Positions 26,337-36,045 of a stretch of DNA of 64,000 nt are shown one piece after another. Position numbers and translations under genes: made by a program. The DNA is from Methylomusa anaerophila (GTDB lineage: Bacteria; Bacillota; Negativicutes; Sporomusales; Sporomusaceae): contig NZ_AP018449.1 of the NCBI RefSeq assembly GCF_003966895.1, positions 1,422,001 through 1,486,000 of the forward strand, in the 5' to 3' direction. Under the pieces are notes generated by a model that saw only the letters and a program-made list of their open reading frames with translations, had not been told where the DNA came from and did not search any database. Every line of letters starts with the position of its first letter. Position 1 is the stretch's first letter.

Positions 26337-27719
26337 TTGAAGCAGTATGATGTAATTGTGATCGGAGCTGGTCCGGCAGGAATTTTTACTGCCTTGGAAC
26401 TGGCGGATAAAGGGCTTGAGATATTGGTGCTGGAGAAAGGGCGGGACATTCGCAAACGTCACTGTTACTCCAGCAGTGAAAAAAGCACCTGCATTAATTG
26501 CAAACCCTGCGATATCGTCTGTGGCTGGGGCGGGGCGGGAGCATTCAGTGACGGCAAGCTGACCCTGACTACGGAATTCGGCGGCATTCTGGATGCCTAC
26601 ATGGAAAAAACTAAAGTTGCTGAACTTATTGAATATATTGACGGAATATACTTAAAATTCGGCGCCACAACAACTGTGTACGGTGGTGAGCATAAAGAAG
26701 AAATTCGCAAACTGCAGCGGATAGCGGCAGCTGCTGACCTAAGTTTTATTCCTGCCCGCATCCGGCATTTGGGAACAGAGAAGTGCCTGGAAATCTTAAC
26801 CCGAATGCGTGATTATCTGGAAGATAAATGTGAAATCCGCACCATGACACCGGTTGAACATATTTTGGTTAAAGACGGGAAATACGAAGGCGTTGAACTG
26901 GTGAACGGCGAAATCGTCAGGAGTAAGTATCTGGTAGTCGCTCCCGGGCGGGAAGGCTCCGAGTGGTTTGCCGCTCAGGCTGCCCAACTGGGGCTTAGTA
27001 TGGTCACCAATCCGGTGGATATTGGCGTGCGGGTGGAATTGCCGGCAACTATTATGGAACATATTACCGAAACTGTTTATGAATCCAAGCTGGTATATTA
27101 TACGAAATCTTTTGATGATAGAATAAGGACCTTCTGCATGAATCCCTATGGGGTAGTGTCTACGGAAAACAATTCCGGACTTGTGACGGTTAACGGCCAC
27201 AGCTATGCAGAAAAAAGGACCCAGAACACCAACTTCGCCCTGTTGGTCTCCAAGAGCTTTACCCAGCCGTTTAAAGAGCCTATTACCTATGGCAAGTCAA
27301 TTGCCAAACTGGCCAATCTGCTTGGCGGCGGCGTAATCGTGCAGCGGCTGGGGGATCTTCTCGACGGCCGTCGTTCTACTGCCGAGCGGATTACCCGCGG
27401 TCTGGTTGAACCCACTTTAAAAGATGCCACTCCCGGTGACTTGAGTCTGGTCCTGCCCTATCGGCATATGGTGGCGATAACCGAGATGCTGGAAGCTCTC
27501 GATATAGTGGCTCCCGGTGTTAACTCCCGGCATACATTGCTTTACGGTGTGGAGGTAAAATTTTATTCTTCCCGTCCGAATTTGACCAATAATTTGGAAA
27601 CGCAAATATCTAACTTATTTGCCATCGGTGACGGCGCCGGCGTTACCAGAGGGCTTGCGCAGGCTTCGGCCGCCGGTGTGGTCGTTGCGCGGGAGATTCA
27701 ATGCCGCACCGGAAAATAA
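26337..27719 (+). CDS. FAD-dependent dehydrogenase-like protein (COG2509 type)
   Basis: 460 aa. The N-terminal FAD motif is DVIVIGAGPAGIFTALELADKG. Next comes a Cys-rich insert with CINCKPCDIVCGWGGAGAFSDGK, typical of the uncharacterised COG2509 family. The C-terminal FAD-contact motif is NLFAIGDGAGVTRGLAQASAAG. Substrate is unknown. TTG start after AGAGGTGAAG. The gene has its own promoter and a structured leader and is followed by a palindromic repeat, so it is probably monocistronic. Confidence 0.82.
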   Translation: MKQYDVIVIGAGPAGIFTALELADKGLEILVLEKGRDIRKRHCYSSSEKSTCINCKPCDIVCGWGGAGAFSDGKLTLTTEFGGILDAYMEKTKVAELIEYIDGIYLKFGATTTVYGGEHKEEIRKLQRIAAAADLSFIPARIRHLGTEKCLEILTRMRDYLEDKCEIRTMTPVEHILVKDGKYEGVELVNGEIVRSKYLVVAPGREGSEWFAAQAAQLGLSMVTNPVDIGVRVELPATIMEHITETVYESKLVYYTKSFDDRIRTFCMNPYGVVSTENNSGLVTVNGHSYAEKRTQNTNFALLVSKSFTQPFKEPITYGKSIAKLANLLGGGVIVQRLGDLLDGRRSTAERITRGLVEPTLKDATPGDLSLVLPYRHMVAITEMLEALDIVAPGVNSRHTLLYGVEVKFYSSRPNLTNNLETQISNLFAIGDGAGVTRGLAQASAAGVVVAREIQCRTGK

Positions 27720-27748
27720 TTTAATCTCTTTTCTGTGCAACTCAAATG

Positions 27749-27945
27749 CCACGAACTGCTTAGAAATCGTCAGATACCGTTGCATATGAAAAAAAATTAT
27801 TGCAATAATATTGGCTGATTACGGTTCTACTATCATAGTCAGACCGCCGAGGCGTGACGAGGACCGGAACGGAGGCGTACTGGACGTACGTCGAAGTGAG
27901 GACCGCAGGAACAACGACGCAGATGGCGGTTTATAAGCAGTTCCC
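27749..27945. repeat. Palindromic MITE-like repeat, family A copy 4 (longest)
   Basis: Begins CCACGAACTGCTTAGAAAT and ends GATGGCGGTTTATAAGCAGT, the same termini as the copy at 8040. The middle is longer and different, carrying GGACGTACGTC and an AT-rich stretch near 27790. Confidence 0.75.
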
Positions 27946-27990
27946 AACTTATTGTAAAATAGTCTCTAATATGAAGGTGGGCGATATATA

Positions 27991-29283
27991 ATGATCGAAC
28001 GTTATACCTTGCCGGAAATGGGCCGGATATGGACTGATGAAAACGAGTTTCAAACTATGCTGGCTATTGAAATCGCAGCTTGCGAAGCCATGGCCAAAAT
28101 TGGTCAGATCCCGGCGGACGCCGTGCCTGCCATCAAAGCTAAGGCAAAATTTTCGGTGGAGCGCATCCGGGAAATCGAAAAGGAAACCCGTCACGACATT
28201 CTGGCATTTCTCACGGCTGTTGCCGAAAATGTAGGCGATCCAGCCAAATACATACACATGGGACTTACTTCCAGCGATGTGAAAGATACAGCGCTGGGAT
28301 ATATGATGAAACAGGCGGCAGACATCATTATTGCCGACCTCCTCAAATTTCGGGACGTTTTAAGGCGGCGAGCGGGGGAACATAAGCATACCCCCATGAT
28401 TGGAAGAACTCACGGCATTCACGCCGAACCCATCACCCTGGGTCTTAAATTTGCTCTTTGGATGGATGAAACCGAGCGCAATATTGAACGGGTCAAACGG
28501 GCCCGGGAGGCTGTAGCGATCGGCAAGCTGTCCGGAGCTGTGGGAACTTACGCCAGTATAGACCCTTCCATTGAAGTGTATGTATGCGAAAAGATGGGCT
28601 TAAAATCGGCCAAACTGGCAACTCAGGTCATTCAGCGGGACCGCCATGCCGAATTCATGACTACCTTGGCTATTGTCGGCGGATCGCTGGATAAAATGGC
28701 GACAGAAGTAAGAAACCTGCAGCGTACCGATATCCGGGAAGTGGAAGAATATTTTCACCCCGGTCAAAAAGGCTCGTCCGCGATGCCGCATAAACGCAAC
28801 CCGATTACCTGCGAACGGGTAAGCGGTCTGGCCCGGGTAGTACGGGGCAATGCCCTGGCGGCCCTGGAAGATATGCCGCTGTGGCATGAGCGGGATATCT
28901 CTCATTCCTCGGTCGAGCGCGTTATTCTGCCTGACAGCACTATTTTGATTGATTACATGCTGCACATTTTTACGGATATTGTCGATCGGCTTTTGGTCTA
29001 TCCGGAAGCCATGAAAGCCAACATCGAGAAAACCGGCGGGCTTATTTTCAGTCAGCGGGTGCTGTTAAAACTTGTCGACAAGGGTGTAGCGCGGGAAGAA
29101 GCCTACCGCTGGGTTCAGCGGAACGCCATGGCCAAATGGCTGGAAGGCGCTGATTTTAAAACCAACGTTATTAACGATCCCGATATTCAGAAGTATCTGT
29201 CGCCGGCCGAGATAGAAGAATGTTTCAACTATGCTTGGCATTTGCGGCACATAGATACCATTATGGCCAGATTTGGACTATAG
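27991..29283 (+). CDS. purB: Adenylosuccinate lyase
   Basis: 430 aa. The fumarase/ASL superfamily signature GSSAMPHKRNP is present, with TSSDVKDTALG and GRTHGIHAEPITLGLK. It performs two fumarate-releasing steps in AMP and IMP synthesis. It starts 45 bp after a palindromic repeat. It lies 21 bp upstream of purA, so the two are one transcription unit. Confidence 0.96.
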   Translation: MIERYTLPEMGRIWTDENEFQTMLAIEIAACEAMAKIGQIPADAVPAIKAKAKFSVERIREIEKETRHDILAFLTAVAENVGDPAKYIHMGLTSSDVKDTALGYMMKQAADIIIADLLKFRDVLRRRAGEHKHTPMIGRTHGIHAEPITLGLKFALWMDETERNIERVKRAREAVAIGKLSGAVGTYASIDPSIEVYVCEKMGLKSAKLATQVIQRDRHAEFMTTLAIVGGSLDKMATEVRNLQRTDIREVEEYFHPGQKGSSAMPHKRNPITCERVSGLARVVRGNALAALEDMPLWHERDISHSSVERVILPDSTILIDYMLHIFTDIVDRLLVYPEAMKANIEKTGGLIFSQRVLLKLVDKGVAREEAYRWVQRNAMAKWLEGADFKTNVINDPDIQKYLSPAEIEECFNYAWHLRHIDTIMARFGL

Positions 29284-29301
29284 CGAAAATGGGGGGAATA
29301 G

Positions 29302-30588
<1,287 letters not shown>

Positions 30589-30650
30589 ATATCTTTGACA
30601 TTTGACATATGTTTAAATATGTTTAAGGGTTGGGATTCCGTTAATAGGTG

Positions 30651-30680
30651 TTGACAGGGATCATTTCATTAATGTATAAT
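30651..30680 (+). promoter_or_regulatory. Sigma-A promoter for tRNA-Lys
   Basis: TTGACA (30651-30656), 18-bp spacer, TATAAT (30675-30680), ending 13 bp before the tRNA. Confidence 0.8.
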
Positions 30681-30693
30681 TTTGTCTTGTAGT

Positions 30694-30769
30694 GACCCAC
30701 TAGCTCAGTCGGTAGAGCACCTGACTTTTAATCAGGGTGTCCCGCGTTCGAGTCGCGGGTGGGTCACCA
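30694..30769 (+). tRNA. tRNA-Lys (anticodon TTT)
   Basis: 76 nt cloverleaf. Acceptor GACCCAC/GTGGGTC, anticodon arm CCTGA-CTTTTAA-TCAGG, T arm CCGCG-TTCGAGT-CGCGG, encoded CCA. Confidence 0.97.
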
Positions 30770-30802
30770 AAGCAGTTTTTAGTCAGCAGGCGCTAGTTCG
30801 AT

Positions 30803-30831
30803 GCTCATCCGTTACTGGATGAGCTTTTTAT
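30803..30831 (+). terminator. Terminator after tRNA-Lys
   Basis: GCTCATCC / GGATGAGC stem followed by TTTTT. Confidence 0.85.
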
Positions 30832-30847
30832 TAGTAACATAACTCTC

Positions 30848-30876
30848 TTGACTTATGTAAAAATGTAATATATAAT
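30848..30876 (+). promoter_or_regulatory. Sigma-A promoter for tRNA-Asp/tRNA-Phe
   Basis: TTGACT (30848-30853), 17-bp spacer, TATAAT (30871-30876). Confidence 0.75.
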
Positions 30877-30893
30877 AACTAAGTCAGTTAATT

Positions 30894-30970
30894 GGCCCTG
30901 TGGTGTAGCGGTCTAACATGCCGCCCTGTCACGGCGGAGATCGACGGTTCAAATCCGTTCAGGGTCGCCA
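30894..30970 (+). tRNA. tRNA-Asp (anticodon GTC)
   Basis: 77 nt. Acceptor GGCCCTG/CAGGGTC, anticodon arm CCGCC-CTGTCAC-GGCGG, T-loop TTCAAAT, encoded CCA. Confidence 0.97.
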
Positions 30971-31050
30971 ATTTATTCCTTATTGTTGATCATGATCAGC
31001 CTTGCGGCTGATTATAAATGCCGAGATGCGTTTGGAATCTGGCGCAACTT

Positions 31051-31126
<76 letters not shown>

Positions 31127-31139
31127 TTTATGAATCGTA

Positions 31140-31174
31140 GCAGCCTATAAACCACCATATAGGTTGTTTTTTTT
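31140..31174 (+). terminator. Terminator after tRNA-Phe
   Basis: CAGCCTATA / TATAGGTTG stem followed by eight T. Confidence 0.8.
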
Positions 31175-31279
31175 ATTTTTGAATTTATAAAAAGATAGCA
31201 TGAAAACTTCCTTTAATACAAATTCTATATACAGGTATTTATTAAACCTGTGCCGCGTATATCAAGGGAGGGAGACAAC

Positions 31280-31930
31280 ATGTTTAATAATCGTACTCAT
31301 GCCGGTGAATTATTGGCGGAAAGGTTAGCGGAACTTCACCTTAACAATCCTTATATTTTAGCGGTGCCCCGGGGAGGATTGGCTGTTGCAGCGCCGATCG
31401 CCGCTAAACTGCAAGCTAAAGTCGGGGTACTAATTGCTAAGAAGATCGGACACCCGCTGAATCCGGAAGTGGCAATAGGAGCAATGATGCCGGACGGCAG
31501 CCTGATTCACGACAATCAGTATGTCAGCGGTATCGGTGTCAAGCAAGAAGCGTTCGATGAGATTCTTAACAAAGTACGCAGGGATCTAAATGAACGTTTG
31601 CAAGCTTACAGTCATATCGTGGTAAAAAACCATGAAGTTAAAGGCCGGCACATCATCATTGTTGACGATGGGATTGCCACCGGCTACACCATGCAAGCCG
31701 CTGTAAAGTGGCTCAAGAAATGGGGACCATCCAGTATAACGGTTGCTGTACCGGTAGCGGCCAACGACGTGTTGGCCAAGTTAAAAAAAGAAGTAGACAA
31801 TCTCGCCGTTTTGGATCAACGGGACGTCTTTGAAGCCGTGGGGGCCTATTACAAAGATTTTGGCCAGATGACCGACAAAGAAGCGCTGGAATACCATCGT
31901 TATAGCGAAAACGCAGTTGTCAGACCGTGA
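31280..31930 (+). CDS. Phosphoribosyltransferase-domain protein
   Basis: 216 aa. The PRPP-binding signature HIIIVDDGIATGYTM is intact, and the N-terminal half has ILAVPRGGLAVAAPIAAKL and GAMMPDGS, typical of stand-alone PRTase-fold proteins. The substrate is not predictable; it is not a recognisable purine or pyrimidine salvage enzyme. ATG 31280 follows AAGGGAGGGAG. Confidence 0.8.
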   Translation: MFNNRTHAGELLAERLAELHLNNPYILAVPRGGLAVAAPIAAKLQAKVGVLIAKKIGHPLNPEVAIGAMMPDGSLIHDNQYVSGIGVKQEAFDEILNKVRRDLNERLQAYSHIVVKNHEVKGRHIIIVDDGIATGYTMQAAVKWLKKWGPSSITVAVPVAANDVLAKLKKEVDNLAVLDQRDVFEAVGAYYKDFGQMTDKEALEYHRYSENAVVRP

Positions 31931-32029
31931 CTCTTAACAAAAAGTTTACATTGAATTAAAAGACCGGAAATATTTCTATGATACACTGATTTAGGAGCCA
32001 CGAATAAGCAAACAAGCTAAGGAGGGGCT

Positions 32030-32527
32030 ATGAAAAACTTTGAAATTAGTACCGGGCTTTTAATGTACCGGATTCATACCGGCAGGCTGGAAATACTTTT
32101 GGGCCATCCGGGCGGACCACTTTATGAAAACAAGGATTTGGGCTACTGGGGGATACCCAAAGGCGGCCTGGAGCCGGGGGAGACCCTTTTGGACGGAGCA
32201 GTACGGGAATTCGCAGAAGAGACGGGAATCACGCCTCAGTATAACGAACTGATACCTTTGGGAAGAGTACTGGAACGTCCCCGGAAATTTGTCTATATTT
32301 GGGCCTTTCCCGGTGATTGCGACACCTCTGAGCCGGTAAGCAGCAATCTTTTTGAAATGGAATGGCCGAGACATTCCGGTATTATTCAATCTTTCCCCGA
32401 ACTGGATCAGGTTGCGTTTTTTGCAGCAGTTACGGCCAGGAAAAAAATAGAAAAATATCAGAGCCCGTTTGTTGACCGGCTGGAGCAAATTCTGCTCGAC
32501 CTTAGTACCGGCGGCCGTACGGCCTAA
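32030..32527 (+). CDS. NUDIX hydrolase
   Basis: 165 aa. The Nudix box GGLEPGETLLDGAVREFAEE (pattern GX5EX7REUXEEXGU) is complete and preceded by GYWGIPK. These enzymes cleave nucleoside diphosphate derivatives; an Ap4A-type substrate is possible but unproven. It has AAGGAGG before ATG and a strong terminator after it. Confidence 0.88.
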   Translation: MKNFEISTGLLMYRIHTGRLEILLGHPGGPLYENKDLGYWGIPKGGLEPGETLLDGAVREFAEETGITPQYNELIPLGRVLERPRKFVYIWAFPGDCDTSEPVSSNLFEMEWPRHSGIIQSFPELDQVAFFAAVTARKKIEKYQSPFVDRLEQILLDLSTGGRTA

Positions 32528-32542
32528 GAGTGAATAAAAAGG

Positions 32543-32588
32543 AAAAAAGGCATTTCAATCCCGGTTGCCAGGATTGAAATGCCTTTTC
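32543..32588 (+). terminator. Strong terminator after the NUDIX gene
   Basis: 17-bp perfect stem AAAAGGCATTTCAATCC / GGATTGAAATGCCTTTT. Confidence 0.9.
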
Positions 32589-32729
32589 CTGTGCTATTAA
32601 TCAGGTCCTGACTACTACCGCTTTATACTTTATAGCTGAAACAAATAAGTGCTAAAGCTTTAGAGTAAATATAGTAATATTTTTCATACATGGGTTAGGC
32701 TGTAATTCTTTGGAAATAGCTGCCGGACA

Positions 32730-32758
32730 TTGATTTACCACGATTCTTGTGATATAAT
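32730..32758 (+). promoter_or_regulatory. Promoter for tRNA-Gly(CCC)
   Basis: TTGATT (32730-32735), 17-bp spacer, TATAAT (32753-32758) with an extended -10 TG. Confidence 0.7.
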
Positions 32759-32820
32759 TATCTGCGGCGGGAAGTAGGCCTTGAACACTTCTTACCAACC
32801 CAACTATTATATATGTATAT

Positions 32821-32894
32821 GCGGGTGTAGCTTAATGGCAAAGTCCTAGCTTCCCAAGCTAGTTACGTGGGTTCGATTCCCATCACCCGCTCCA
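32821..32894 (+). tRNA. tRNA-Gly (anticodon CCC)
   Basis: 74 nt. Acceptor GCGGGTG/CACCCGC, anticodon arm CTAGC-TTCCCAA-GCTAG, encoded CCA. Confidence 0.95.
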
Positions 32895-32901
32895 AAAAAA
32901 T

Positions 32902-32937
32902 CCAGCCTTCCGGCATTTTTGCCGGAAGGCTTTTTCA
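32902..32937 (+). terminator. Terminator after tRNA-Gly(CCC)
   Basis: AGCCTTCCGGCA / TGCCGGAAGGCT followed by TTTT. Confidence 0.9.
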
Positions 32938-32938
32938 A

Positions 32939-33030
32939 GTCTAACAGAAAGTATAAATACTTTCTGTTAGACCTAAGTGCAACCAACGGCTATCGCTTTC
33001 GTTTAGGCTCGGCGTTAGCCGGGTTTTTTA
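32939..33030. repeat. Perfect 15-bp palindrome followed by a terminator-like stem
   Basis: GTCTAACAGAAAGTA / TACTTTCTGTTAGAC around a TAAA loop (32939-32972). It is followed by AACGGCTA...TAGCCGGG and TTTTTT (to about 33030). It lies between a tRNA terminator and the next gene and has no coding content. It may be a repeat element; other copies are not seen in this window. Confidence 0.5.
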
Positions 33031-33108
33031 ATAAAAGATCAACTAGAAAAATCTTTCTGGTAATGAAGGGTGTAATAATTGGCAATACTATCATTGGAGG
33101 TGATAAAT

Positions 33109-33369
33109 TTGTTAGGGAATGCAATATGGTTTCTGATCATCGGCGCAATCGCCGGATGGGCAGCCGGTAAATTGACCCGGGGCCAAGGCTTCGGCCTGTG
33201 GGTGGATATGATTTTAGGAATCGTCGGTGCGTACATCGGCGGCTTTGCACTCTCTATGCTGGGCTTCGCGGCCTATGGTACAATCGGCCAGTTAATTACC
33301 AGCATAATCGGAGCTGTCCTCGTATTATGGATTTCTCGCCTATTTGTCGATACTACTAAAAAAACTTGA
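33109..33369 (+). CDS. GlsB/YeaQ/YmgE-type small membrane protein
   Basis: 86 aa with three hydrophobic helices. The family pattern FLIIGAIAGWAAGKLTRGQGFGLWVDMILGIVGAYIGGF identifies the transglycosylase-associated/YeaQ group, often stress-induced, of unknown biochemistry. The TTG start at 33109 is chosen because GGAGGTGATAAA directly precedes it. Confidence 0.85.
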   Translation: MLGNAIWFLIIGAIAGWAAGKLTRGQGFGLWVDMILGIVGAYIGGFALSMLGFAAYGTIGQLITSIIGAVLVLWISRLFVDTTKKT

Positions 33370-33472
33370 AGTCGGACCTAGGACTACGTAAAGTTTGGAA
33401 TTAATTTCTATAATTTTGTTATTTGTTATATTTAAGCCTGCCGGTGTTTTTTTGTCGGGGGCTATTATTTTT

Positions 33473-33931
33473 TTAGCGCAAATCCTTTTTATAAAAATAT
33501 TGTGAATGGCCAACCCCGGGAAAGTCATCGAGCTTGCCATAGAGTTCATAACCGCGTTTGGCGTAGAAATGCGGCGCCTGAAAGCTAAATGTGTCTACCA
33601 GGATGATCTTGCAGTCGGCGGCGACTGCCATTTGCTCCATAGTCTGAAGAAGTTTGGTCCCAAAACCTTGACCGCGCAGCTTGGCATCTGTCCAAAGCAT
33701 GTCAATATAGCAGCGGGCCCGGAAATAATTAATTGTGGCGGTAATGCCGCCGACAATGTTGCCGTCGTCGTCTTTCAGGGCAAGCTGCACCGGATCAGTG
33801 ACGAACGGCCCGTCCGGCGGAACATGGCCGGCGTTGTATTCGAGCAGCTGGCGTCGGATAAAACATGCAGTTTCTTCATTACCGGGATTTATAGTGATGT
33901 TTTTGTATTGACAGTCAGGCAAGGTGCTCAT
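33473..33931 (-). CDS. GNAT family N-acetyltransferase
   Basis: 152 aa. The acetyl-CoA-binding motif A is DAKLRGQGFGTKLLQTMEQMA, followed by APHFYAKRGYELYG. The acceptor is unknown. The ATG lies very close to an AAAGGGG site. Transcribed against its neighbours, convergent with the GlsB-like gene. Confidence 0.85.
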   Translation of the reverse strand: MSTLPDCQYKNITINPGNEETACFIRRQLLEYNAGHVPPDGPFVTDPVQLALKDDDGNIVGGITATINYFRARCYIDMLWTDAKLRGQGFGTKLLQTMEQMAVAADCKIILVDTFSFQAPHFYAKRGYELYGKLDDFPGVGHSQYFYKKDLR

Positions 33932-34054
33932 TCCCCTTTATACACTCATTCTATATTTGAGTATATAGGAACCTATTCTGCAGAATTTGTAAATTGGCGT
34001 CGTCAGGGGACCAATAATTGGACAAACACAGTCGGAGAGTATTGCGAAAAAATA

Positions 34055-34080
34055 GAAGCCTAGGCGCTAAACCTAGGCTT
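34055..34080 (-). terminator. Terminator for the small gene at 34091 (minus strand)
   Basis: AAGCCTAGG / CCTAGGCTT stem, followed on the minus strand by TCTATTTTTT. Confidence 0.75.
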
Positions 34081-34090
34081 AAGGTTAGTG

Positions 34091-34234
34091 TTAGTCTTCC
34101 ATCATGTGATGGATAGCTTTAGCGCCGATCCAGACCAAGGCACCGACAGCTAGAACTTTAAATAATGTTGAATCCATCATGTCACCCATATCCAACATTT
34201 TGGACCTGTGATAACGTGAAGGATAATTGAACAT
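34091..34234 (-). CDS. Small hypothetical protein with one hydrophobic helix
   Basis: 47 aa. ATG at 34234 with a strong AAGGGGAGGTG site; terminator downstream. The peptide ends STLFKVLAVGALVWIGAKAIHHMMED, one possible membrane helix, and its middle is Met/Asp rich (MLDMGDMMD). Not a family I recognise. Signals on both sides make it likely real. Confidence 0.6.
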   Translation of the reverse strand: MFNYPSRYHRSKMLDMGDMMDSTLFKVLAVGALVWIGAKAIHHMMED

Positions 34235-34363
34235 TATACAACACCTCCCCTTGATATTAGTTTTTCCGGCAATCAAAATTATCAATCCCGAGATATATTG
34301 GAACTAAATTATTTCCTTTCAGCAAAATGGTTTTTCAAAAAAATGCGAAAACTGCTATTGGTG

Positions 34364-34392
34364 TTTACAAAAATTAGGAAATGTTTTATAAT
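34364..34392 (+). promoter_or_regulatory. Promoter upstream of gpgS
   Basis: TTTACA (34364-34369), 17-bp spacer, TATAAT (34387-34392). Confidence 0.6.
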
Positions 34393-34435
34393 TAAATTTA
34401 AAAGGTATGCTCAAATATATCTATTTCAATTGAAT

Positions 34436-34459
34436 GAGTCTGCACAGAGGCTCTTTTTT
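34436..34459 (+). terminator. Weak terminator/attenuator in the gpgS leader
   Basis: 6-bp stem GAGTCT / AGGCTC followed by TTTTTT, about 70 bp upstream of the gpgS start and downstream of its probable promoter. Confidence 0.45.
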
Positions 34460-34528
34460 GTTTTTCACGTGTGGACTATAGGTGAGTACATACCTATTGA
34501 TAAGTATTAATAACGGAGGGGATGTGAC

Positions 34529-35956
34529 ATGCCAGGGGATCTTAGAGAACAGTGGCCTGTTGGCAAATTAGGGGAAGAAGAGTCCAGGATTCATATTAAG
34601 GCAATACAGGATATAGATAATTATGAAGAACATCCGGATGACATTATCGCTATCACCGACGGTTGGCGGCAGGGACCGGTAGCTGCCGTTCTCAGGGGAG
34701 GGATAAACGCTAATGCTGTACTTACTGTTTTAGCGCAAGCCGACGTTCCTGAACTTAAAATATTTCACCTGGAAGAGAAAATAGCCGATTTGGAAGATGT
34801 GTTTATTTCAACGGTGGTAGGTCCGGCGCACGCTATGTTTGACAGTGTATCTATCAATTGGCGGCGGGAACATTCGGTATATGACCTGATAAAAAATATT
34901 GGCAAAGACTATAGTATGTTATTTTTCGGAGCACCATTGGCGCATTCAGAGCTTCTCCCCTTTTACCAAAACCTAAAAGAAAATTTTGACGGCGGCATCA
35001 CTATCGTCCGGGGGCCGATAGCTGATATCGATTTTGATGAAAGCGACGAAATCTTTAAGTGGGTCAGGGACCGGACTTTTGAAGCGGATGCATTTTCCCT
35101 GCCGGCTCTTCTGCGCAGCTATAAGAAAAAGCTTAGTGTTAAAGTTGCCGTTGTGCTGCCAAGTCTCAATGAAGAAAAAACAGTGGGAAATGTTATCAGA
35201 ACGGTACTGGAAGTGAAAAAAACCGGTGTAATTGATGAAGTAATACTTGTTGATTCCATGTCGACGGATCAAACAGTGGCAATTGCCAGGTCCTTTGACA
35301 TACCTGTGTATATTCATCAGGAAATAGAACCGGATCGCGGCAGCTATCGGGGCAAAGGCGAGGCTATGTTCAAAAGCGCATTTATTACCGATGCGGATAT
35401 CATCGCCTGGGTAGATACCGATGTGGAAAACATTGCGCCCCATTTTTTTTACGGACTGCTTGGACCGATACTCGCTTTCCCGGATATTCGCTTTACCAAA
35501 GGGTATTTTTCCCGGCCGGTGCGAGTCGAGGCGTCAGGGGTAGAACTTGGCGGCGGCAGGGTAACCGAGATATTGGCCCGTCCCTGGATTAACACATTTT
35601 TGCCGATATTATCAGGATATATTCAGCCTCTGGCAGGCACAGTTGCTATTTACCGGGATTTGCTTCTCAAGATGCGGATACCGGTCAATTACGGTGTGGA
35701 AATCGCCATGCTGGCCCAGGCAGTGACTTTAGGCGGGTTATGGTCGACTTGTCAGGTCAATTTAGGAGAAGTGGTTCATAAGTCCAAGGATGTCATCGGG
35801 CTGAGCGAGATGGCCTTTCAAATTTTACAGATACTGGTCGATATGGAACAGATACCAAATGCGGGAAACAAGGACGTATTGCGGCGGGTATACTCTGCCC
35901 ACGGAAATTTTGAAATTGGCATCAAACGGTTTACGACTGTATGGCGTCAATACTAG
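34529..35956 (+). CDS. gpgS: Glucosyl-3-phosphoglycerate synthase-like glycosyltransferase with N-terminal extension
   Basis: 475 aa. From about residue 205 the GT-A catalytic domain matches GpgS (GT81): VVLPSLNEEKTVGNVI, LVDSMSTDQTVAIA, GSYRGKGEAMFKS, AWVDTDVENI (metal-binding DxD), KGYFSRP and GGGRVTEILARPWI. It would transfer glucose from an NDP-sugar to 3-phosphoglycerate, the first step to glucosylglycerate, an osmolyte. The first 200 residues form an extra domain, alpha/beta-like and possibly universal-stress-protein-like (VAAVLRGGINANAVLTVLAQADVPELKIF). No phosphatase partner gene is adjacent. Start ATG after ACGGAGGGG. Confidence 0.82.
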   Translation: MPGDLREQWPVGKLGEEESRIHIKAIQDIDNYEEHPDDIIAITDGWRQGPVAAVLRGGINANAVLTVLAQADVPELKIFHLEEKIADLEDVFISTVVGPAHAMFDSVSINWRREHSVYDLIKNIGKDYSMLFFGAPLAHSELLPFYQNLKENFDGGITIVRGPIADIDFDESDEIFKWVRDRTFEADAFSLPALLRSYKKKLSVKVAVVLPSLNEEKTVGNVIRTVLEVKKTGVIDEVILVDSMSTDQTVAIARSFDIPVYIHQEIEPDRGSYRGKGEAMFKSAFITDADIIAWVDTDVENIAPHFFYGLLGPILAFPDIRFTKGYFSRPVRVEASGVELGGGRVTEILARPWINTFLPILSGYIQPLAGTVAIYRDLLLKMRIPVNYGVEIAMLAQAVTLGGLWSTCQVNLGEVVHKSKDVIGLSEMAFQILQILVDMEQIPNAGNKDVLRRVYSAHGNFEIGIKRFTTVWRQY

Positions 35957-36045
35957 CGTTGCGATATAATAAAAAGAGATGCCGTCTGTAACTAATAAAT
36001 GTTCTTAATATTTATATTAGTGACTATCTGAAGGAGATTCGTGTC

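Noticed and set aside
33506-34063. 185-codon plus-strand frame opposite the GNAT gene
   Set aside because: The minus strand has clear acetyltransferase motifs; the plus frame has none.
34298-34510. 70-codon frame upstream of gpgS
   Set aside because: Runs over the promoter and weak terminator; Phe/Lys-rich composition is what AT-rich non-coding DNA gives.
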